A stretch of 64,000 nt of DNA from Silene latifolia (taxonomy: Eukaryota > Streptophyta > Magnoliopsida > Caryophyllales > Caryophyllaceae): NCBI RefSeq assembly GCF_048544455.1, contig NC_133536.1:23438152-23502151 (forward strand). Direction: 5' to 3'. A model generated the notes under the pieces. It was not told where the DNA came from and did not search any database. It worked only from the letters and a program-made list of their open reading frames with translations. This document shows positions 59,516 to 64,000 of the stretch, piece by piece. Position 1 is the first letter of the stretch. Every line of letters begins with the position of its first letter. Both the position numbers and the translations under genes were made by a program.

Positions 59516-60319
59516 AGTACTTGTACAGCCCTATTTCGTCTCCAAAGCACTTTGAATTCGACTAAAATCGTTTCACAACAAGTATTTACGTATCCTAGCA
59601 TGATTCTAACATGGAAAAATGGCATATTTGAGACGATATGCAACAATTACGGATTTAAATGATAGAGCATGGTACTTCCATCCAAACATGTGAGAATTTA
59701 CATACAAGCATATTATTCAACATCCAACTAACACAAATCATGAAAGATACAAATTTTAACATACATATGAGTTTAATACTACATAAAACCACACAATTTT
59801 AACATAAAAGTCGAGTAACCCATCACCGTTACCTTTTTGCACTTAAATCCACAATAGGCTCGTCTACCTTTCAAGAATTCACTTCCGGGTTAACTAATCT
59901 TTCTCCTAAACATAAGAAAACACAAATTAAGACTAAGAATCGAAATTAGAAAAAGGGTACCATGTATAAAATGGGTCTACAACCCCATTTATGGAGGAAA
60001 GTCGGTTCCTTTATTACCTAGAAAGATGGAGGGCGATGAGAGGAAGAGATAGGCGCGAAAATCACTTGATTCGGATAAGAATTGAGCAAGTTATGGTGTT
60101 TTGAAGATTTGTAAGAGAAATGTGTAACAATGGTGTTTGTTGTTGAAGATGAGTGCTGAAAATTTGAGGAGGGAGGTGTAGTTAGGATTTCCTTCATGAC
60201 CCTTATGAGGAGGAAAAAGTAGTATGTGAGTCCAATAGTCATACTAGGCCCAAAATGTAAAATTGAGTCGACATACACTAAAAATTACGTCTCAAGTCTA
60301 CTACAACTCAAGACGAAAA

Positions 60320-60350
60320 ATATTATTATTATTATTATTATTATTATCAT
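60320..60350. repeat. (ATT)n microsatellite
   Basis: About nine ATT trinucleotides in a row inside the 2.6-kb solo LTR. Confidence 0.9.
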
Positions 60351-60528
60351 TATCCGACCAAAATATTTATTTTTGTATAAGCTAAGCTTTAAAAATATTC
60401 TTTTCATAAGAATCGTGCTCAAAATGAATTAATTAAATTAAATAATTTAAAAATATAAAATAAGGTAATTGAACGGTTAAATAAATTTTAAATGTCAAAA
60501 ATGGAAAATTCGCGGGTGTTACAGATTT

Positions 60529-60626
60529 CGCCACGAATGACTCGTATGTCGTAACTTATAATAATTAATAGTCTAACCAATAAATTTCTCTTAAGATGAC
60601 ATTATTTGTCTTAAACTTAAGACGAG
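60529..60626. other. Short host stretch between two LTRs
   Basis: Palindromic words (TTAAACTTAAGACG, TCTTAAGA) but nothing assignable. Confidence 0.4.
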
Positions 60627-62094
60627 TGATACCGTCTTTCAGTACCAAAAATAAATACCTAAGTACAACTAACAGAAGTCAGTGGTAAGTAGGGTCGATC
60701 TCCACAGGGAGGCGGTCACTATCCACTTGTCTATTCGGTCCGTCTAAGGTCACGATTGGGGGTTTTTTATTTGTTTGAACTAAACTAAACAAGATTTAAG
60801 GCAAGAGAAAAGGAATAAGAGAAATTAACAGGAGAAAGAGGGAACTAGGATGTCGGGTCATCAATGAACGTCAGTTAATTGCAGCTAAGGTCACAGATTA
60901 GTCTATGTGTCGGTCTAAGGGGCAACGAATATCTCCTTCCGGTCTCAATTCGCCCTAAAACACTAATAGCTTAGCTTCCGCCCTCACTACGGTGCCCTAA
61001 TATTCGCTACGAGTCTCACCCTTTCCAACCTTCCGGTCCAGGTCAAGGTTTACTACGATAAAATGGCTAATTGCGTCGACTCAATTAGACAGAAACAATT
61101 AATTGTAGCGATTAACAACATAGACAATACCACAATAGACGATCTATAAACCTAATTAGCAATTAACATTCATTCATTGACTACCCTAAATCCTAGCAGG
61201 GAGAAATTAGCTAGACATGATAAAAGAAAGAACAAAAGGAAAGGGAAAAGAAATAAACATTAAATAAAGAGAAAAGGGAAAAAAAGAGAATTACAGTAGA
61301 TCCGGAAAAAGAGAGGAACAGAGAACAGTAGAAAACAGAAGAAAAGTAGTTATAGAGTAGTGTATGAGATGATAGGGTCCGTTTCTAAGTGTATATCGTC
61401 GTCCTATTTATAGGAGAGGCGAGTTTATTAAACCTAATAGCGAAATAAGACTAAAAAGCCCGAGCCCAATAGCAAACCACTCGATCGAGTGATTTTAAAC
61501 CACTCGATCGAGCAAAATGAAGCTCAAACCACTCAATCGAGTAGAAAATCTACTCGATCGAGTAAAGCTTAAATTGAATCTACTCGATCGAGTAGAAAAA
61601 GGACTCGATCGAACATAATTGTACTCGATCGAGTACTTTCCAGCGCACATTTCCTGCTTTGCGCACTGAACTTCAAACGGCTGCCATTTCTTCGTTACTT
61701 GGGAAAACAGAGCGATTCTGGTGGCGTTGGAAAGCTAAGAGGACAAACTTTCATCTCCAATTAGAATCACCTGAAAATCAGATGTAGAACAAGAGATATA
61801 GCTCTTCAAAGTAGGCACTAGCAATTTGAAATTCTTCCTTTGCTCGCCTAGCTATTTTACTTCTTTGCGCATCTCAAGACAGCTACATTCCCGCTCCAAA
61901 TTCACTCTTCCTCCAAATGCATGCTAAAAGGACGGTAAAAGGCTCGATTTCACTATTTTCTGGTCCATTCCTGCATATAGAACAAAATAAACCAAAGTAG
62001 CATATTCGGGGCATTTCGTAGCATAAAACTACGATAATAGCATATAAATACGTGCATAAAAAGGCCAAAAAGACTATATAAAATGCACGTATCA
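60627..62094 (-). repeat. LTR of a minus-strand retrotransposon
   Basis: On the minus strand it runs from TGATACGTGCATTTTATATA (62094) to GACGGTATCA (60627), bounded by the inverted repeat TGATAC/GTATCA. TTTATAGGAGAGGCG near 61410 reads CTCCTATAAATAGG on the minus strand, a good promoter TATA element. The flanks 60622-60626 (ACGAG) and 62095-62099 (AATCT) differ, as expected if this is the 3' LTR of an element continuing to the right. Confidence 0.8.
61478..61640. repeat. Cluster of ACTCGATCGAGT palindromes
   Basis: About nine copies of a 10-12-bp palindrome CTCGATCGAG, one with a mismatch (CTCAATCGAG), spaced roughly 15-25 bp apart, inside the LTR just upstream (in its own sense) of its TATA box. 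Confidence 0.93.
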
Positions 62095-64000
62095 AATCTT
62101 CCCAAACCAAACCTTTACTCGTCTTCGAGTAAACTAAATGCAAACTAATGGAACGGAAAGGATAACTCAGAGCTAGCTATAACTTGTCTACTTAAACCAG
62201 TTTATTGCAAACTAAAATCAACAGTTACAGCTACAATTGTCATTACGCAAACGAATTATAAGATGTCCATAAATAAGGCTGACCTATCGACCCTGCAAGA
62301 CCAACAAAATCGGACTCTCACGTGGTCACTCTTCTCTCATGAAGCAAAGGGTGAAAGTATATGTATAAGAGAGAAAGAGAAAACAGACACTCACCTAGAC
62401 TGCGACCTACATAACATGCATGCAACAAAAATGATAGACGATTCAAGTACTACACATACATTCCAACCAACAATGTCCGTCACAGCTGAGGGCTTACAAA
62501 TGATATGGGAAAGTGAGGTTCAGGTGAGAAAAGGCAAAACAAATTATGGAAATGTGAAGGTAAAGCGTCAAGCTAGTTCCTAAACAAGGCCATATAAGAC
62601 CATCCGAATCTCAACTGACTGAAAAATCAAACACAAGTGCCCTTCTTTGGCACAAAACTCACTACCCAATACACAATCTCCTCAAAAAGATATGGAATAA
62701 GACGGAGGAGTGAGACCGTCATAAGATAAAAATGAACACGTACGGTCTCAAAATCAAACCAGCTAAGATTTTCTATTTTTTCTTCTCCTGGTTTCTTACT
62801 GAGTACGTGATTCTTTTTGATTTTTTTTCTTTTTTTTTTTCGTAAATTTCTCTTTTTTGTTTTCTTTTCCAATTCTTTTTTTTTCTTTTCTCCTTCCTTT
62901 ATTTACACCAACTCCAATCAAAATGATACGGGCCAAACTGCAGATGGAAAAAGCATACCACAAAAGACATACTAAACTAGCTTGACTAGGCAGGCTCAGT
63001 TTTGGATGTAGCTAATGGGTCAAAAAGGCAAGATTTGGCTTAAGTGGAGTTAAATGGGTGAAAAATATAAGAAAAAGGAAATTTGCAAGCACCTCCCTGC
63101 ATGTGACACCGACCACAAACCCGAATGTATGCAATTGACAAGAAATCGAATTTCATAAATGTACAAAAGTAATAAACATGTTATGCAAGGAGTACTACTC
63201 TCAATTCCTATGTAAACCGGGCATGAATGTCACCAGTTATAAGGCTCTAAATCTCAGAAATTGTAAGTAGGTTGCCAATTTATCAGGTCAAGTCTAAACA
63301 GTCAGCTAAATGTTTGACAAAAACTCGTAGATAAGTGCAAGACTAAACTAATAACTGTCAATAAAGTGCAAGGCTCAAGTAAAAATGACAATTTAAAGAG
63401 CAAAAATAAACGTGAATTTTTTTTTGATTTTTCGTTTTTTTTTTTATTTTTTTTTTGGAAAAATAAAGAACAATGCATACGAAAATTAAACGAGATAGCA
63501 GAAATGCAAATAAAAACAATATGCAGACACAGATATGGATGCATAGCCTCCCCAAATCAAACCGCACAATGCCCTCATTGTATCCAAAAATAGGGAAAAG
63601 AAATGCAAATTAAAAAAGGAGAGTGAAGATGCGGAAAACTTATAAGATAACGCGAAGAAGGGACCTCCCCAAACCAGCCAGCAACATGGGAGGTCACAAA
63701 CAGCTTCATAGTGGCGTCATAGGAAGCGAATCAAAGCAAGAAAACTCGATCAAGAGAACCGATTATTAAACAAAATAAAAACTGAAATGTTTGAAAAACA
63801 ACTAAAAATAAAATCTCCGAGTTGCCTCCCGGGTAGCGCTAGTTTCAGACATGTCCCAGCTCGACCTTCTTTCTTCATCCAGCTGCTCCAGTCAGTTACA
63901 ATCAAAGCAGCTCAAAGCTCTTAGTATGAGATCATATATCTGCGCATGTGCTACACAAGAGCATAAGTAGCACCATGATATAAAAATAAAATAGGAAATT
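62095..64000 (-). mobile_element. 3' internal region of an LTR retrotransposon, continues beyond the window
   Basis: Lies directly upstream (minus strand) of the LTR at 60627-62094, with the G-rich TTTGGTTTGGGAAGATT just before the LTR acting as a plausible polypurine tract. No gag-pol frame lies within the visible 1.9 kb. Only short frames and T- or A-rich tracts are seen. TTGCCTCCCGGGTAGCGCTA (63821-63840) and CCTCATTGTATCC (63572-63584) resemble the long non-coding region near the 3' LTR of plant Athila-type Ty3/gypsy elements. That lineage is from memory of the style, not from a domain. Confidence 0.55.

Larger units (their letters stand above)
57897..60523 (+). mobile_element. Solo LTR, 2627 bp, probably Ty3/gypsy
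   Basis: Begins TGTGACACCTCGCG and ends CGCGGGTGTTACA, with perfect 5-bp duplications GATTT (57892-57896 and 60524-60528). No coding region, primer-binding site or polypurine tract. It contains a GC-rich tandem array at 59115-59515, ACCTAACCGT(G/A)CCCCAAGGT repeats (about 58837-58965) and an (ATT)n microsatellite (60320-60348). Confidence 0.9.

Noticed and set aside
57897-60523. A protein-coding gene in the 2.6-kb interval
   Set aside because: It is bounded by LTR ends with 5-bp duplications, frames are short and repeat-derived, and it is better explained as a solo LTR.
62263-62583. 106-residue plus-strand frame near the right edge
   Set aside because: It lies in the non-coding 3' region of a minus-strand LTR element, with no recognisable motif. 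Its length is compatible with chance.

Overview
The window looks like plant nuclear DNA, probably eudicot. The evidence is two intron-bearing plant-type genes (a GPI-anchored lipid-transfer protein and a DUF674 protein), a plant L1-type LINE with a DUF4283/zinc-knuckle ORF1, a FAR1-type MULE transposase, Ulp1-like proteases typical of plant MULEs, Stowaway and hAT MITEs, Helitron-type ends, and several LTR elements. Repeated 12-bp palindromes (ACTCGATCGAGT type) inside LTRs make Caryophyllales possible, but that is a weak guess. Most of the 64 kb is transposable-element sequence, much of it nested. Only 43.1-45.6 kb looks like ordinary host gene space.

Region 1 (1-14.4 kb) is a chain of terminal-inverted-repeat (TIR) elements joined end to end through (TA)n microsatellites. 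The order is A0 (partial), (TA)n, B, (TA)n, A1, (CT)n(TA)n, A2, (TA)n(GA)n, small element C, (TA)n. A0, A1 and A2 are three members of one family in alternating orientation. A and B carry large arrays of about 20-bp tandem repeats with a GTGTAA or GTGTAT core, a different array in each family. One hAT MITE sits in the A1 array.

Region 2 (14.4-34.2 kb) begins at the last (TA)n and is a large element, D. On the plus strand it has two tandem Ulp1-type protease genes, both broken, and on the minus strand one FAR1/MULE-type transposase gene, also broken. It also holds four 185-bp repeats with very long hairpins, and many GTGAATC-type minisatellites, mostly in introns and spacers. D is the best candidate for the once-autonomous relative of the shorter elements. 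I infer this from the terminal motif and the (TA)n context, not from proof of mobilisation.

Region 3 (34.2-42.6 kb) is AT-rich repeat sequence ending twice in a Helitron-like 3' terminus (hairpin plus CTAGT). It contains one solo LTR and a three-level nest: a Stowaway MITE interrupted by both a hAT element and a second solo LTR. A paralogous copy at 41.9 kb gives the empty site.

Region 4 (42.6-47.6 kb) holds the two plausible host genes, then a MULE MITE, two Stowaway MITEs and a TRIM nested in the second. Region 5 (47.6-64 kb) is retroelement territory: an LTR-like segment with a hAT insertion, a minus-strand copia-like non-autonomous LTR element, a near-full-length LINE with 14-bp target-site duplications, a 2.6-kb solo LTR with perfect 5-bp duplications, and the 3' end of a minus-strand LTR retrotransposon that runs off the right edge. 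No rRNA gene, intact tRNA gene or CRISPR array was seen.
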